A stretch of 64,000 nucleotides of DNA from Aneurinibacillus sp. REN35 (GTDB lineage: Bacteria; Bacillota; Bacilli; Aneurinibacillales; Aneurinibacillaceae), in assembly GCF_041379945.2 (NCBI RefSeq), contig NZ_JBFTXJ020000007.1:124001-188000 (forward strand), written 5' to 3'. The notes below the pieces were generated by a model. It searched no databases. It was not told the DNA's origin and saw only the letters and a list, made by a program, of their open reading frames with translations. This document shows positions 33,178-45,067 of this stretch, piece after piece. Position numbers and translations under genes: made by a program. The first letter of the stretch is position 1; the number at the start of each line of letters is the position of its first letter.

Positions 33178-34611
33178 TTATAATTTTTCCAGCGCATCAC
33201 GCAGCAGTTGATTAACTACACCCGGGTTGGCTTTCCCTTTGGATGCTTTCATAACCTGACCGACCAATGCGCCGATTGCTTTTTCCTTACCGGCTTTGAA
33301 GTCTTCTACCGCCTGCGGATTTCTAGCAACCACTTCATCCACCATTTGCTTAATGGCGCCTTCGTCACTGATCTGTACCAGCCCTTTTTCTTCGACGATT
33401 GTCTCCGGCGCTTTGCCCGTGTCTACCATCTCTTTGAATACTTTTTTCGCGATGCTGTTGCTGATGGTGCCTTTCTCAATCAGCGTAATCAATTGACCCA
33501 GACTATTCGGTGTTAGTTGAATGTCCTGCATCTCTTTTTCATTCGCATTCAAATACCCGATCAAATCACCCATCAACCAGTTGGATACCGATTTCGCATC
33601 GGCTCCTGTTTGTACCGTGGCATCAAAGAAATCGGACAGCTCCTTGGACATCGTAAGGACGCCCGCATCGTATTCCGGCAGGCTGTATTCCGACATATAG
33701 CGCGCTTTACGCGCATCCGGCAGTTCCGGAATGGTGGCGCGAATTTCCTCCACCCACTCGCGGTCGATTTTCAGCTTAATAAGATCCGGGTCCGGGAAGT
33801 ACCGGTAATCATGCGCTTCTTCTTTGCTGCGCATGGACAGGGTACGGCCTTTGGCATCATCAAAGCGGCGCGTCTCCTGTATGACTTGTCCCCCATCACG
33901 CAGAATATCTGCCTGACGCACTTCTTCATATTCGAGTCCGCGCTGTACGTTACGGAATGAGTTAACGTTTTTCAGCTCCGCACGAATTCCGTATTCCTTC
34001 TGACCTACCGGACGAAGACTGATATTGGCGTCACAGCGCAGCGAGCCTTCTTCCATTTTCAGATCAGATATTTCACAATACTGCAGAATGGCCTTTAACT
34101 TCTCTAGAAAAATACGTCCTTCTTCCGGAGAGCGAAGATCCGGTTCCGACACGATCTCTAGCAGAGGCGTTCCCACGCGGTTGTAATCTACGAGGGTTGC
34201 ATAGCCGCTCTCGGCATGCGTCAGCTTACCCGCATCCTCTTCGAGCTGAATCCGCGTAATGCCAATGCGCTTGGTCTCTGTGCCTACTTCAATTTCTACC
34301 CAGCCGTTTTTGCCGATCGCTTTATCAAGCTGAGAGATCTGGTAGGCTTTTGGCAGATCCGGATAGAAGTAGTTCTTCCGATCAAATACACTTTCTTCTA
34401 CGATTTCACAGTTTAAGGCAAGCGCTGCTTTCATGGCGTATTCAGCTGCACGCTTATTCAATACAGGCAGAACCCCCGGGTGTCCAAGACAGATTGGACA
34501 TGTATGAGTATTCGGCGGCGCTCCGAACTCGGTGGAGCAGCCGCAGAAGATTTTTGATTTCGTGGCAAGCTCGACGTGAACCTCAAGCCCGATGACGGTT
34601 TCGAATTGCAT
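33178..34611 (-). CDS. gatB: Asp/Glu-tRNA amidotransferase subunit B
   Basis: 477 residues, the usual length. It opens with [20 protein letters not shown] and shows the zinc Cys pair in [19 protein letters not shown], the kinase-like [10 protein letters not shown], and a C-terminal YqeY-like tail domain. It activates Glu-tRNA(Gln) or Asp-tRNA(Asn) for amidation. Third gene of gatCAB, 17 nt after gatA. Confidence 0.97.
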   Translation of the reverse strand: MQFETVIGLEVHVELATKSKIFCGCSTEFGAPPNTHTCPICLGHPGVLPVLNKRAAEYAMKAALALNCEIVEESVFDRKNYFYPDLPKAYQISQLDKAIGKNGWVEIEVGTETKRIGITRIQLEEDAGKLTHAESGYATLVDYNRVGTPLLEIVSEPDLRSPEEGRIFLEKLKAILQYCEISDLKMEEGSLRCDANISLRPVGQKEYGIRAELKNVNSFRNVQRGLEYEEVRQADILRDGGQVIQETRRFDDAKGRTLSMRSKEEAHDYRYFPDPDLIKLKIDREWVEEIRATIPELPDARKARYMSEYSLPEYDAGVLTMSKELSDFFDATVQTGADAKSVSNWLMGDLIGYLNANEKEMQDIQLTPNSLGQLITLIEKGTISNSIAKKVFKEMVDTGKAPETIVEEKGLVQISDEGAIKQMVDEVVARNPQAVEDFKAGKEKAIGALVGQVMKASKGKANPGVVNQLLRDALEKL

Positions 34612-34628
34612 GGTTATTCCGTACCCCC

Positions 34629-36089
34629 TTACAGCTCAGGACGAGCCTTATGATAGTCTGTATGTTGCTCGTAGGCGTGCGCGACGCGCAGAATCGTGGA
34701 TTCGTCGAACGCTTTCCCGATAATCTGCAGACCAATCGGCAGGCCGCTGCTCGCAAAGCCGCAAGGCACGCTAATAGCCGGAATACCGGCCAGATTCACC
34801 GGAATCGTGCAGATGTCTTCTAAATACATCGTCAGCGGGTCGTTCACTTTCTCGCCGATCTTAAACGCAGTGGTTGGCGCAGTCGGTCCGATGATGACAT
34901 CGTATTTCTTGAACACTTCATCGAAGTCCTGCTTGATCAGCGTACGCACCTGCTGCGCTTTTTTATAATACGCATCATAATAGCCGGAGCTTAACGCATA
35001 GGTACCAAGCATGATGCGGCGCTTCACTTCAGCACCCAATCCCTGACTGCGCGTCTCCCGATACAGCTCAATAAGGTTCTCCGCGTTGTCAGCCCGTACA
35101 CCGTAGCGCACACCGTCATAACGCGCCAGATTCGAAGACGCTTCGGAGGGCGCAAGAATGTAGTAGGTTGGCACCGCATACTCTGTATGCGGCAGCGTTA
35201 CTTCCTCTACGATTGCTCCAAGACCTTCGAGCACCTTTAATGCCGCGTTTACTTTTTCTTTTACTTCCGCATCGATGCCCTCACCCATCAGCTCTTTCGG
35301 CACACCGATACGCAGTCCCTTCACCTCGCCACTCAAGGCAGAGATGTAGTCCGGGATCTCCACATCTGCAGAGGTGGAATCAAACGGATCGTGCGCAGCA
35401 ATTCCCTGCAGCACATAGGCAGAATCCTCTACATTCTTCGTGATCGGACCAATCTGATCAAGCGAAGAGGCAAAAGCAACCAGACCAAAGCGGGATACGA
35501 GACCGTATGTCGGCTTCAGCCCTACCATACCGCAGTATGCCGCCGGTTGGCGAATGGAGCCTCCGGTATCGGAACCCAGGGCAAAGTAGACTTGTCCTGC
35601 TGCAACAGCCGCAGCCGAGCCGCCGCTTGAGCCGCCCGGTACGTAGTCTACATTCCACGGGTTGTATGTATTATGGAAGCCTGAATTCTCCGTCGAGCCG
35701 CCCATCGCGAACTCATCCATATTCAGCTTGCCGACCATGACGGACTGTGCTGCATGCAGACGATCCATCACGCTTGCGTTATAGATCGGATTGTAGTTGG
35801 CCAGAAGCTTGCTGGCGCACGTTGTGGTTACATTCTGTGTAACGATATTGTCTTTAATGCCTGCAGGCAGACCAAATAGCAATCCCTTCTCCTCACCCCG
35901 GGATTGCTGCTCATCTAATTCTTTAGCGCGTTTGCGCGCATTTTCCTCATCGAAAGAGATAAAAGCCTTTACCTTATCTTCTGTCTGCGCGATGCGTTCG
36001 AACGAAGCATGAACCAGATCGGTTACGGTCAGCTCACCTTTATCAAGCTCGGTATGTATATCCGTTAACTTCTTATCAAATAAAGACAC
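34629..36089 (-). CDS. gatA: Asp/Glu-tRNA amidotransferase subunit A
   Basis: 486 residues of the amidase signature family. The Ser-Ser-Lys triad lies in GIKDNIV (Lys), [17 protein letters not shown] and [12 protein letters not shown]. It hydrolyses glutamine and supplies ammonia to GatB. It sits 18 nt after gatC, with GGGGG before its start. Confidence 0.97.
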   Translation of the reverse strand: MSLFDKKLTDIHTELDKGELTVTDLVHASFERIAQTEDKVKAFISFDEENARKRAKELDEQQSRGEEKGLLFGLPAGIKDNIVTQNVTTTCASKLLANYNPIYNASVMDRLHAAQSVMVGKLNMDEFAMGGSTENSGFHNTYNPWNVDYVPGGSSGGSAAAVAAGQVYFALGSDTGGSIRQPAAYCGMVGLKPTYGLVSRFGLVAFASSLDQIGPITKNVEDSAYVLQGIAAHDPFDSTSADVEIPDYISALSGEVKGLRIGVPKELMGEGIDAEVKEKVNAALKVLEGLGAIVEEVTLPHTEYAVPTYYILAPSEASSNLARYDGVRYGVRADNAENLIELYRETRSQGLGAEVKRRIMLGTYALSSGYYDAYYKKAQQVRTLIKQDFDEVFKKYDVIIGPTAPTTAFKIGEKVNDPLTMYLEDICTIPVNLAGIPAISVPCGFASSGLPIGLQIIGKAFDESTILRVAHAYEQHTDYHKARPEL

Positions 36090-36107
36090 CTCTAAATCCC
36101 CCTTCCT

Positions 36108-36398
36108 CTATTCCATGACAGCCGGCACTTTGAACTGCCCGTCTTCTTCATCCGGTGCATTGCGCAGCGCTTCTGCACGCTCAACTGACGGACGCACTTC
36201 ATCATCGCGCATCACATTAGATACGTCGAGCACATGGCTGGTCGGAGGGACTTCACCCGTGTCCAATTCGTTCAATTTACCTGCGAATTCAAGAATGCTA
36301 TTCAACTGTTCTGTATATTTCACCGCTTCCTCCTCGGTAAGGTTTAAGCGGGCGAGCTTCGCTACATATTCCACTTCATTACGCGAAATTGCGCTCAT
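36108..36398 (-). CDS. gatC: Asp/Glu-tRNA amidotransferase subunit C
   Basis: 96 residues with VEYVAKLARLNLTEEEAV at the start and LRNAPDEEDGQFKVPAVME at the end, both diagnostic of GatC, the belt that holds GatA and GatB together. First gene of gatCAB, with GGAGG 6 nt before the ATG. Confidence 0.96.
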   Translation of the reverse strand: MSAISRNEVEYVAKLARLNLTEEEAVKYTEQLNSILEFAGKLNELDTGEVPPTSHVLDVSNVMRDDEVRPSVERAEALRNAPDEEDGQFKVPAVME

Positions 36399-36617
36399 GG
36401 TTCCACCTCCTGGTTCTCCTGGCTTTCTGCCGCCTTGACACGCTCGTTACGAGGCGGACACACCTAGATAAAATCATATCAAAGAAAGCATACAGCCGCA
36501 ACTGAACGGCCTTGCTTCCTTTTGTCATCTCAGCTATATGAAAACCCTGTTCTTGATTTAGAATATTAAGAAATTAGATACAAATAGAAATTACTAATAT
36601 AGATAAGATAAAAACCT

Positions 36618-36625
36618 GCCGATAT
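36618..36625 (+). promoter_or_regulatory. Candidate sigma-D (motility) promoter -10 of the chemoreceptor gene
   Basis: GCCGATAT matches the Bacillus sigma-D -10 exactly. The -35 (TATA at 36598-36601, 16 bp upstream) is only a partial match to TAAA. It lies 57 nt before the chemoreceptor start. Confidence 0.5.
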
Positions 36626-36681
36626 ATAATGATATACTACTAGGCCAAAAGGTCCGATAAGAAAGGTGAGTCTTGCATCCA

Positions 36682-38730
36682 ATGAAATTTCGCAGCATCA
36701 AATCGCGTACCCTCGTGTCCTTGCTTCCCACGTTTATCGTCGTTCTCTTGTTCATCACATTGTTCACGTATTTCTATGGCACCGCGCTAATGAGTCGACA
36801 GATTGAAGATAAGATGAATGAGCAGCTAAAAAGCCTTAGCTACTCCATTGAGAAAAATCTAGTCGAGCAAAAGAAAATCCCGGAAGTACTTGCTCGCGGT
36901 CTGGAACTCTCGTCTTCCTCCTTAACTAAAACGCAATATGAAGCCATACTGAAAAACACACTGAACGCAAACGATGGCACATTTGCTGCCGGTATTTTTT
37001 TCGAACCTTATAAACACAGCCAAGATATGAAGTACTTCTCCATGTATGCTTTCCATAAAGAAGGCAAGATTGAAGTGACAGATGAGTTCAATGACCCGAC
37101 ATATGATTATCCAAATAAAGATTGGTATAAATTAGGTAAAGAAAGCAGGCAAACCGCTGTCTACACCGACCCATATCTCGATCCTGTCACCAATGTCTCG
37201 ATGGTCACTGTAAGCGTTCCCTTTTACAGTACAAGCCGCGAATTCCTTGGCGTGATGACATGCGATATCGATCTGTCCAGCCTGCAGAAGTTCGTCGGCC
37301 AGACGAAGGTAGGTGAAACAGGGCATGCCTTCCTCCTCGATGACAAAGGAACATATCTCGTAGATGAAGATACGAGTAAAGTTATGAAGATGAATATCAA
37401 GGATGATGCTAACCCTTCACTCGCTCAAGTGTCTTCGCTTCTAAAAACGGAGAAGAAAGGTATGGTTACATACAAAGATGAGCAAGGCATGAATCGGGTC
37501 TATTATATGAAGATTCCAGAGAACGCCTGGACACTCGCGCTTGTCATCCCAGAACGTGAAATGTTCGCTCCCATTCAATCTCTTGTCAACGCGCTCATCG
37601 TGGCGGCTGTTATTTCTCTTGCGGTAGCCATCGTAATTATCCTGCTGTACAGCCGCTATATTACCGGAAGCATTACACGCGTCAACGAGCTATCAGCCTC
37701 GATGTCTGCCGGAGATTTCACGCATCATATTCCGGTTCAGTCAAGAGATGAGTTCGGCCAGATGTTCCATAATTTCAATTCCTTAAATGACACGCTGCGG
37801 GGTACACTTGGCCAGATTGCTTCCCATACCCACCAGGTCGCCTCTACGTCCGAGCAATTGACCGCAGGTTCCGAGCAGACGAGCAAGGCAGCGGAACAGA
37901 TTACCGAATCTATGGTAGAAGTCGCAAGCGGAACCGACCAACAAGCATCTATTGTCGAGGATACGAGATATGTCGTAGCCGAAATTACAGAGGATATAGA
38001 CCGAATTGCTGAAGGTGTAGAAAAAGTGAATGAACGCTCTATGGTCACTGCCGAAAAAGCGGAGAATGGCAACCGCAACGCCAAAGAAGTTACCGAGCAG
38101 ATGAATCATATCTACCAGCGAGTCGAAACATTGGCGCAGGCGGTACATTCACTTGGGAAAAAGTCGGAGGAAATCGATCACATTGTCGCTCTTATTACCA
38201 CTATCTCTGAGCAGACGAATCTGCTGGCACTGAATGCGGCGATTGAAGCAGCCAGAGCGGGCGAACACGGCAGAGGCTTCTCGGTCGTGGCCGATGAAGT
38301 ACGCAAACTAGCAGAACAGTCCTCCCAATCGGCACACCAAATCAGCGGCCTTATCTCTCAAATCCAGCATGAGATGCGAAGTGCGGTCGAAGTTATGAAC
38401 GAAACCAATACGGAAGTGAAGCAAGGCATCGCTATGGTAGACAGTGCCTCGGATTCTTTCGAAGATATACTCCAAGCAGCGGAGGAAGTCTTCGCGCATG
38501 TAAAAGATGTTACGAGCACCGTTAAACAGATGGATGGAAAGAAAAATAAAATGACAGCGGCCGTCAATCGAATCGCCCACATCTCAGAACAAACGGCGGA
38601 ATTAACGCAAGAGGTCGCAGCATCAGCCGAAGAACAAAACGCTTCAATGGAAGAAATCGCCTCTGCGTCCCTCACACTTACAAAGATGGCCGAAGAACTG
38701 CATGATGTTATGAACAAATTCAAGGTATAA
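36682..38730 (+). CDS. Methyl-accepting chemotaxis protein, dCache sensor
   Basis: 682 residues. A first membrane helix (about 13-35), an outside double-Cache region with the ligand motif [21 protein letters not shown] (in part), a second helix (about 298-322), HAMP, and the signalling domain with the hairpin tip [20 protein letters not shown] and [20 protein letters not shown]. dCache_1 receptors often sense amino acids or amines. The ATG at 36682 is preferred (GGTGA 11 nt upstream); a TTG at 36673 is too close to that site. Confidence 0.93.
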   Translation: MKFRSIKSRTLVSLLPTFIVVLLFITLFTYFYGTALMSRQIEDKMNEQLKSLSYSIEKNLVEQKKIPEVLARGLELSSSSLTKTQYEAILKNTLNANDGTFAAGIFFEPYKHSQDMKYFSMYAFHKEGKIEVTDEFNDPTYDYPNKDWYKLGKESRQTAVYTDPYLDPVTNVSMVTVSVPFYSTSREFLGVMTCDIDLSSLQKFVGQTKVGETGHAFLLDDKGTYLVDEDTSKVMKMNIKDDANPSLAQVSSLLKTEKKGMVTYKDEQGMNRVYYMKIPENAWTLALVIPEREMFAPIQSLVNALIVAAVISLAVAIVIILLYSRYITGSITRVNELSASMSAGDFTHHIPVQSRDEFGQMFHNFNSLNDTLRGTLGQIASHTHQVASTSEQLTAGSEQTSKAAEQITESMVEVASGTDQQASIVEDTRYVVAEITEDIDRIAEGVEKVNERSMVTAEKAENGNRNAKEVTEQMNHIYQRVETLAQAVHSLGKKSEEIDHIVALITTISEQTNLLALNAAIEAARAGEHGRGFSVVADEVRKLAEQSSQSAHQISGLISQIQHEMRSAVEVMNETNTEVKQGIAMVDSASDSFEDILQAAEEVFAHVKDVTSTVKQMDGKKNKMTAAVNRIAHISEQTAELTQEVAASAEEQNASMEEIASASLTLTKMAEELHDVMNKFKV

Positions 38731-38734
38731 CAAT

Positions 38735-38778
38735 GAAAAAAGGGAGGACAGGCAATCATGCCGTCTTCCCCTTTTCTT
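38735..38778 (+). terminator. Terminator of the chemoreceptor gene
   Basis: AAAGGGAGGAC pairs with GTCTTCCCCTTTT around a loop and ends in T-rich sequence; it may also serve the convergent ureohydrolase gene. Confidence 0.75.
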
Positions 38779-38807
38779 ATTTCCCCAGCAGCGGATGCCT
38801 GTTATCG

Positions 38808-39788
38808 TTACCGGCCCTGCGTCTGCACAGCCGTTTCTTTCCCTGCCTTCTTTTGCAGCGCAAGATGCGTAATGAATTCAAAGATGACATTGGAGGCAGC
38901 ATTCGCGGTAATTTGTGCATGGTCAAAGGACGGCAGCACCTCTACCAAGTCAAAAGCAACAAAGTTCAAGCCTTCCAATCCTCGCACCAACTGCAGCGCT
39001 TCCGTTGTGGTTGCCCCGGCTACTTCAGGCGTACCGGTTCCCGGCGCATATGCCGGGTCGATAAAATCAATATCAAAAGATAAAAAGAGCGGGCCGTCGC
39101 CAACACGGCTGCGGATACGTTCGATAACAGCCGGAATCCCCATCTCCTGCAGTTCATGCATCTCAACTACATCAAAACCCATCTTACGCGCATCATCCAA
39201 ATCGGCCGGCTCATACAATCCACCGCGCATCCCCACTTGAATGCTGCGGCTTGTATCAAGCAGACCTTCTTCATATGCGCGCCGGAATGGAGTGCCATGA
39301 TTATACTTCTGTCCGAAGTACGAATCCCATGTATCGCTATGCGCATCGAAGTGAACAAGTCCAACCGGTCCGTATTTCTTCGCCACCGCTCGCAGTTCCG
39401 CAAGCGTGATAGAATGGTCGCCGCCAATCGTAATAGGCACAACGCCTTTTTCCAAAATCGGCTGCAATCCTTCTTCTATTTTTTGATATGATTCCTGAAT
39501 GTATCCAGGAACAACAGGCACGTCACCATAATCAACACCGGATAAATAATCGAATACATTAATTTTGCGTACTGGATTGTACGGCCGAAGCAGAATAGAG
39601 AAATCACGAACCGCTCCCGGACCAAAACGCGCGCCGACGCGGAATGAAGCCGCCGTATCAAACGGTGCTCCTAAAACGACAAAGTCTACATCTTCTGTTG
39701 TCTGAACATGAGGCAGGCGCATAAATGTACGCACGCCGCAAAAGCGTGGGGATTCAAACGAGTCCACCGGTTGATATTTTTTTGTCAT
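38808..39788 (-). CDS. Agmatinase/guanidinobutyrase-family ureohydrolase
   Basis: 326 residues of the arginase fold. All manganese ligands are visible: GGDHSIT, HFDAHSDTWDSY and SFDIDFIDPAYAPGTGTPE. The opening pattern PRF.G..TFMRLPHVQ and RPYNP..HGTPFRRA looks more like Pseudomonas guanidinobutyrase/guanidinopropionase than the shorter Bacillus SpeB (from memory of those sequences). It should release urea from a guanidino compound. The ATG at 39788 has GGAGG 8 nt upstream. Its own sigma-54 promoter lies at 39840-39857, and a sigma-54 activator gene is just upstream. Confidence 0.88.
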   Translation of the reverse strand: MTKKYQPVDSFESPRFCGVRTFMRLPHVQTTEDVDFVVLGAPFDTAASFRVGARFGPGAVRDFSILLRPYNPVRKINVFDYLSGVDYGDVPVVPGYIQESYQKIEEGLQPILEKGVVPITIGGDHSITLAELRAVAKKYGPVGLVHFDAHSDTWDSYFGQKYNHGTPFRRAYEEGLLDTSRSIQVGMRGGLYEPADLDDARKMGFDVVEMHELQEMGIPAVIERIRSRVGDGPLFLSFDIDFIDPAYAPGTGTPEVAGATTTEALQLVRGLEGLNFVAFDLVEVLPSFDHAQITANAASNVIFEFITHLALQKKAGKETAVQTQGR

Positions 39789-39839
39789 GGTGCATTCCTC
39801 CAATTTTCTCCCGAATTTTTTCTTCTCAGCCATTTATCA

Positions 39840-39857
39840 AAGCAATAATCATGCCAA
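39840..39857 (-). promoter_or_regulatory. Sigma-54 promoter of the ureohydrolase gene
   Basis: Minus strand TTGGCATGATTATTGCT: GG, ten bases, GC, in the canonical -24/-12 spacing, 52 nt before the start codon. Confidence 0.8.
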
Positions 39858-39928
39858 TAAATTCAGGAGAATTCTGTACTAAAAAGGGACGGAACGGGAC
39901 AACCATACAAAAATCAACCTACTATTTG

Positions 39929-39942
39929 ATTCATTTTTGAAT
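39929..39942. promoter_or_regulatory. Upstream activator site of the ureohydrolase promoter
   Basis: The dyad ATTCA-TTTT-TGAAT lies between the activator gene stop and the ureohydrolase promoter, about 90 nt upstream of the -12. The same ATTCA-N4-TGAAT dyad lies upstream of the symporter promoter (41417-41430), with shared flanks (TTTGATTCATTTTTGAAT). Confidence 0.7.
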
Positions 39943-39950
39943 TAAACATA

Positions 39951-41363
39951 CTATTCATCCGAGTTTCTACTTTTTTTCCGATACTTTTGTAGCCGGCGCA
40001 CAACAGAAGGCTGGCTAATTCCTAGATGCTTTGCCATTTCATGCGTTGTTTTGTACTTTCGGTATGCCTTCATCATTACCTGCTCTTCCACACGATCAAG
40101 AATGTCCTTTAACGTACCTGTATGCGTAAGCCTAGAAGATTCGACAGCTTCAGCATCTCCGCGCAGCGATTCAGGAAGATGGTGCAGGGAAATTACCGCC
40201 TCATCCGTCGTCACCACAAGTCTCTCTATCACATTTTCCACTTCACGTACATTGCCCGGCCAATCATAGCGCAAAAAAGCGTCTACCGCCGATTCATCCA
40301 ACCGTTTGGTTATGCCGTATTTCTCAGCAAACTGCTTACTAAAGATGCGGATGAGCGGCAGGATATCCTCCCGCCTTTCACGGAGCGAAGGCACCTCAAT
40401 CGGCACAACATTTAAGCGAAAATATAAATCCTGACGAAACTTCCCCTCGCGCACCATTTCCGCTAAATCCCTGTTTGTTGCAGCAATCAGCCGAAAGTCT
40501 ACCACCTTTGCTTTTGTACCACCAACCGGTGTAATCTGTTTTTCCTGAATAACCTTAAGCAGCTTGGCCTGAAGGGCAAGGGGCATCTCACCAATCTCAT
40601 CAAGAAATAACGTGCCTTTATCAGCCAGCTCAATGATTCCCGGTTTGCCGCCCTTACTTGCACCCGTAAAGGAGCCGGAGGTATAGCCGAAAAGTTCGGA
40701 TTCAAGCAGCCCTTCCGGAATAGCACCGCAGTTAATTTCAATGAACGAACGGGCTTTTCTTTTGCTTTTTCGATGAATCGCTTTTGCTATTACATTTTTC
40801 CCCACACCTGATTCTCCAAGCAGAAGAACGGTTGTATCCACTTTCGCAACACGGCTCAGCAGTGCCATTACCTTCTGCATGTGCGGGCTTTCCGCTATAA
40901 AACCTGGGATGCGCGTTTCTTTCTCGCGCAGCTCCTCTAGCTCACTTTCATAGCGTTTCACCTGCTCTGTGAGCAATTCGTACTTCTCCTTCAGTGCCAT
41001 AATTTCAGTCATATCAGTGGAATAGCTAATGACTCTTATGATTTGCTTTTTTTGATTAAACACCGGGTACGCTGTCGCCATGACGACTCGTCCTGTGGGA
41101 GTATGCTGAATAATCTCCTGCTTTGTTTTTTGTGCAAGCACACGCATTGTAACAGAGGGGTGGAAAATCTGTTTTTCTTCTAATTCAGCAACGTTTTTCC
41201 CACAAAGTTCTTCCGGTTCTACCCCATAGATCTCTTTGCAGTTGTTGCTTACACGAAGCACACGACCTTCCCCATTCGTTACCACAATGTTATCTTTGGA
41301 GGTTTCGACGATCGCCTCTAGCTCCTGTAAAGCCTCCTCTATGTTTACTTCCGGCTTTTTCAT
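39951..41363 (-). CDS. Sigma-54 interaction activator with PAS domain (RocR-like)
   Basis: 470 residues. N-terminal PAS domain (about 10-120; VVTNGEGRVLRVSNNCKEIY), short coiled coil, AAA+ domain with Walker A GESGVGKNVIAKAI, the sigma-54 loop as GSFTGA, Walker B LFLDEIGEMP, and a C-terminal helix-turn-helix HEMAKHLGISQPSVVRRLQK typical of the RocR/TyrR-type Gram-positive activators. GSFTGA in place of GAFTGA is a known variant. It is divergent from the symporter and leads into the ureohydrolase. A small-molecule ligand for the PAS domain is unknown. GAGGAGG precedes the ATG. Confidence 0.92.
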   Translation of the reverse strand: MKKPEVNIEEALQELEAIVETSKDNIVVTNGEGRVLRVSNNCKEIYGVEPEELCGKNVAELEEKQIFHPSVTMRVLAQKTKQEIIQHTPTGRVVMATAYPVFNQKKQIIRVISYSTDMTEIMALKEKYELLTEQVKRYESELEELREKETRIPGFIAESPHMQKVMALLSRVAKVDTTVLLLGESGVGKNVIAKAIHRKSKRKARSFIEINCGAIPEGLLESELFGYTSGSFTGASKGGKPGIIELADKGTLFLDEIGEMPLALQAKLLKVIQEKQITPVGGTKAKVVDFRLIAATNRDLAEMVREGKFRQDLYFRLNVVPIEVPSLRERREDILPLIRIFSKQFAEKYGITKRLDESAVDAFLRYDWPGNVREVENVIERLVVTTDEAVISLHHLPESLRGDAEAVESSRLTHTGTLKDILDRVEEQVMMKAYRKYKTTHEMAKHLGISQPSVVRRLQKYRKKSRNSDE

Positions 41364-41416
41364 GGTGAACCTCCTCTCCTAAAACGATACAAAATTGAAT
41401 CATCATCACCATTTTT

Positions 41417-41430
41417 ATTCAAAAATGAAT
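41417..41430. promoter_or_regulatory. Upstream activator site of the symporter promoter
   Basis: The dyad ATTCA-AAAA-TGAAT lies about 55 nt upstream of the symporter -24 element, in the divergent region after the activator start. A further half-like site (TTGAATCAT) lies at about 41395. Confidence 0.7.
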
Positions 41431-41469
41431 CAAATTGCAAGTACATCCTTATAAATTCTCACTATTTTT

Positions 41470-41487
41470 TTGGCATCACTCTTGCAG
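41470..41487 (+). promoter_or_regulatory. Sigma-54 promoter of the symporter gene
   Basis: TTGGCATCACTCTTGCAG: GG (41472-41473), ten bases, GC (41484-41485). It sits 65 nt before the symporter start codon. Confidence 0.85.
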
Positions 41488-41550
41488 TTGCAAGATAGTT
41501 AAGAAAAGTAAAACATTATGCCGTATAATGTTTTCAATTGGAGGGATGGT

Positions 41551-42960
41551 ATGCATACAGTCGACGTTATTATTATGGTTATTTATTTTCTTGTGTTAAT
41601 CTTTGTCGGCTTCATCGGAGCAAAAAGAGCCAAAACATCAGAAGATTATATCGTGGCCGGTCGTAATCTGGGCTTCACGATGTATCTGGCTTGCCTGGCC
41701 GCTGTTATTCTCGGTGGAGCTTCTACGATTGGAACGACAAGGCTTGGCTACCAGTACGGGGTCTCTGGTATCTGGCTTGTCTTTATGCTTGGTATCGGAA
41801 TTGTCGGGCTTGGCCTATTTCTGGTTAAGAAAATTTATCACCTAAAAATATTAACCATCAGCGAATTGCTCGAACTGCGATTTAACGCCCATACAAGACT
41901 TATTAGTGCGGCTGTCACCGCATTGTATACGATTATGGTTACCGTAACCCAGGTTATCGGAATGGGAACGATTCTAAATGTTCTTGTAGGATGGGATTTA
42001 ACCTTCTCTATGGTCATCGGCGGCGGCATTGTGCTGTTCTACACGCTGCTTGGCGGTATGTGGTCGGTTACAATGACCGATATTGTACAATTTATTGTTA
42101 TGACCATCGGTATTTTTCTCATTATGCTTCCGCTTAGCATTTCAAACGCAGGCGGCTGGAGCAATCTACAACAATCGCTGCCCGCTTCTTACTTTGATTT
42201 TTCAAGCATTGGCTGGAGTTCGATTCTGTCTTACTTCCTGCTGTTTTGTCTCGGAATGGTGATTGCCCAGGACGTGTGGCAGCGGGTGTTTACAGCGAGA
42301 AACCTGCAAATCGCACGCACAGGAACGATCGGAGCTGGCGTGTACAGCTTCTTTTACGCTTTGGCTGTCAGCATTATCGGCATGTGCGCGTTTATCATCC
42401 TTCCGGATTTGAAGGACCCGCAAAACGCCTTTGCCGAGATGGCTATAACCATATTGCCGACCGGCCTGCTAGGACTTGTACTGGCGAGTGTAGTGTCAGC
42501 TCTGATGTCTACCGCTTCTGGAACGTTGCTCGCCTCTTCTACGCTCATTGTAAATGATATTATCAAGCGCTTTTCCAAAAACGAAATGAGCGAGGCCCGC
42601 TTTCTGCTGACATCACGTATTACTACACTGATTATCGGTCTTATCGTTATTGTTTGCGCTATCTGGATTCAGGATGTACTTGTCGCGCTAGATGTGGCCT
42701 ATGCTGTGCTTTCCGGTTCAGTGTTTCTCCCGATTGTTTTGGGCCTGTTCTGGAAACGAGCCACTGCAAAGGCAGCGTTCTACTCCATTCTTATTAGCGC
42801 CATCGTTACTCTTACCGGATTGGCGATGGAAGGGATCACCTCTACGAATCCAATTCTTTATGGACTGGCGTCAAGCCTGATCTCCATCGTGCTCATTTCT
42901 TATCTGGATTCATCAAAAGGCTTGCCACAATCAGAGCGATCCGAGGATAAAGTCGGATAA
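41551..42960 (+). CDS. Sodium:solute symporter in the guanidino locus
   Basis: 469 residues, about thirteen helices. SSS features: SEDYIVAGRNLGFTMY after helix 1, GGASTIGTTRLGYQYG in helix 2 and SVVSALMSTASGTLLASSTLI in helix 8. The ATG at 41551 follows GGAGGGATGGT; an in-frame ATG at 41518 has no ribosome site. It lies under a sigma-54 promoter, with the same activator site as the ureohydrolase, so it probably imports the ureohydrolase substrate. It is clearly different in sequence from the symporter at 20707. Confidence 0.9.
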   Translation: MHTVDVIIMVIYFLVLIFVGFIGAKRAKTSEDYIVAGRNLGFTMYLACLAAVILGGASTIGTTRLGYQYGVSGIWLVFMLGIGIVGLGLFLVKKIYHLKILTISELLELRFNAHTRLISAAVTALYTIMVTVTQVIGMGTILNVLVGWDLTFSMVIGGGIVLFYTLLGGMWSVTMTDIVQFIVMTIGIFLIMLPLSISNAGGWSNLQQSLPASYFDFSSIGWSSILSYFLLFCLGMVIAQDVWQRVFTARNLQIARTGTIGAGVYSFFYALAVSIIGMCAFIILPDLKDPQNAFAEMAITILPTGLLGLVLASVVSALMSTASGTLLASSTLIVNDIIKRFSKNEMSEARFLLTSRITTLIIGLIVIVCAIWIQDVLVALDVAYAVLSGSVFLPIVLGLFWKRATAKAAFYSILISAIVTLTGLAMEGITSTNPILYGLASSLISIVLISYLDSSKGLPQSERSEDKVG

Positions 42961-42987
42961 CTCGATCCAGACTTTTCTACATGATAT

Positions 42988-43030
42988 GGAAGAAGGGCTG
43001 ACTCAATAATACGAGCCAGCCCTTCTCTTC
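42988..43030. terminator. Bidirectional terminator between symporter and ligA
   Basis: GAAGGGCTG-A-CTC pairs with GAG-C-CAGCCCTTC around a short loop, flanked by A/T. It serves the convergent symporter and ligA genes. Confidence 0.85.
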
Positions 43031-43033
43031 CGT

Positions 43034-45061
<2,028 letters not shown>

Positions 45062-45067
45062 TCAAAT

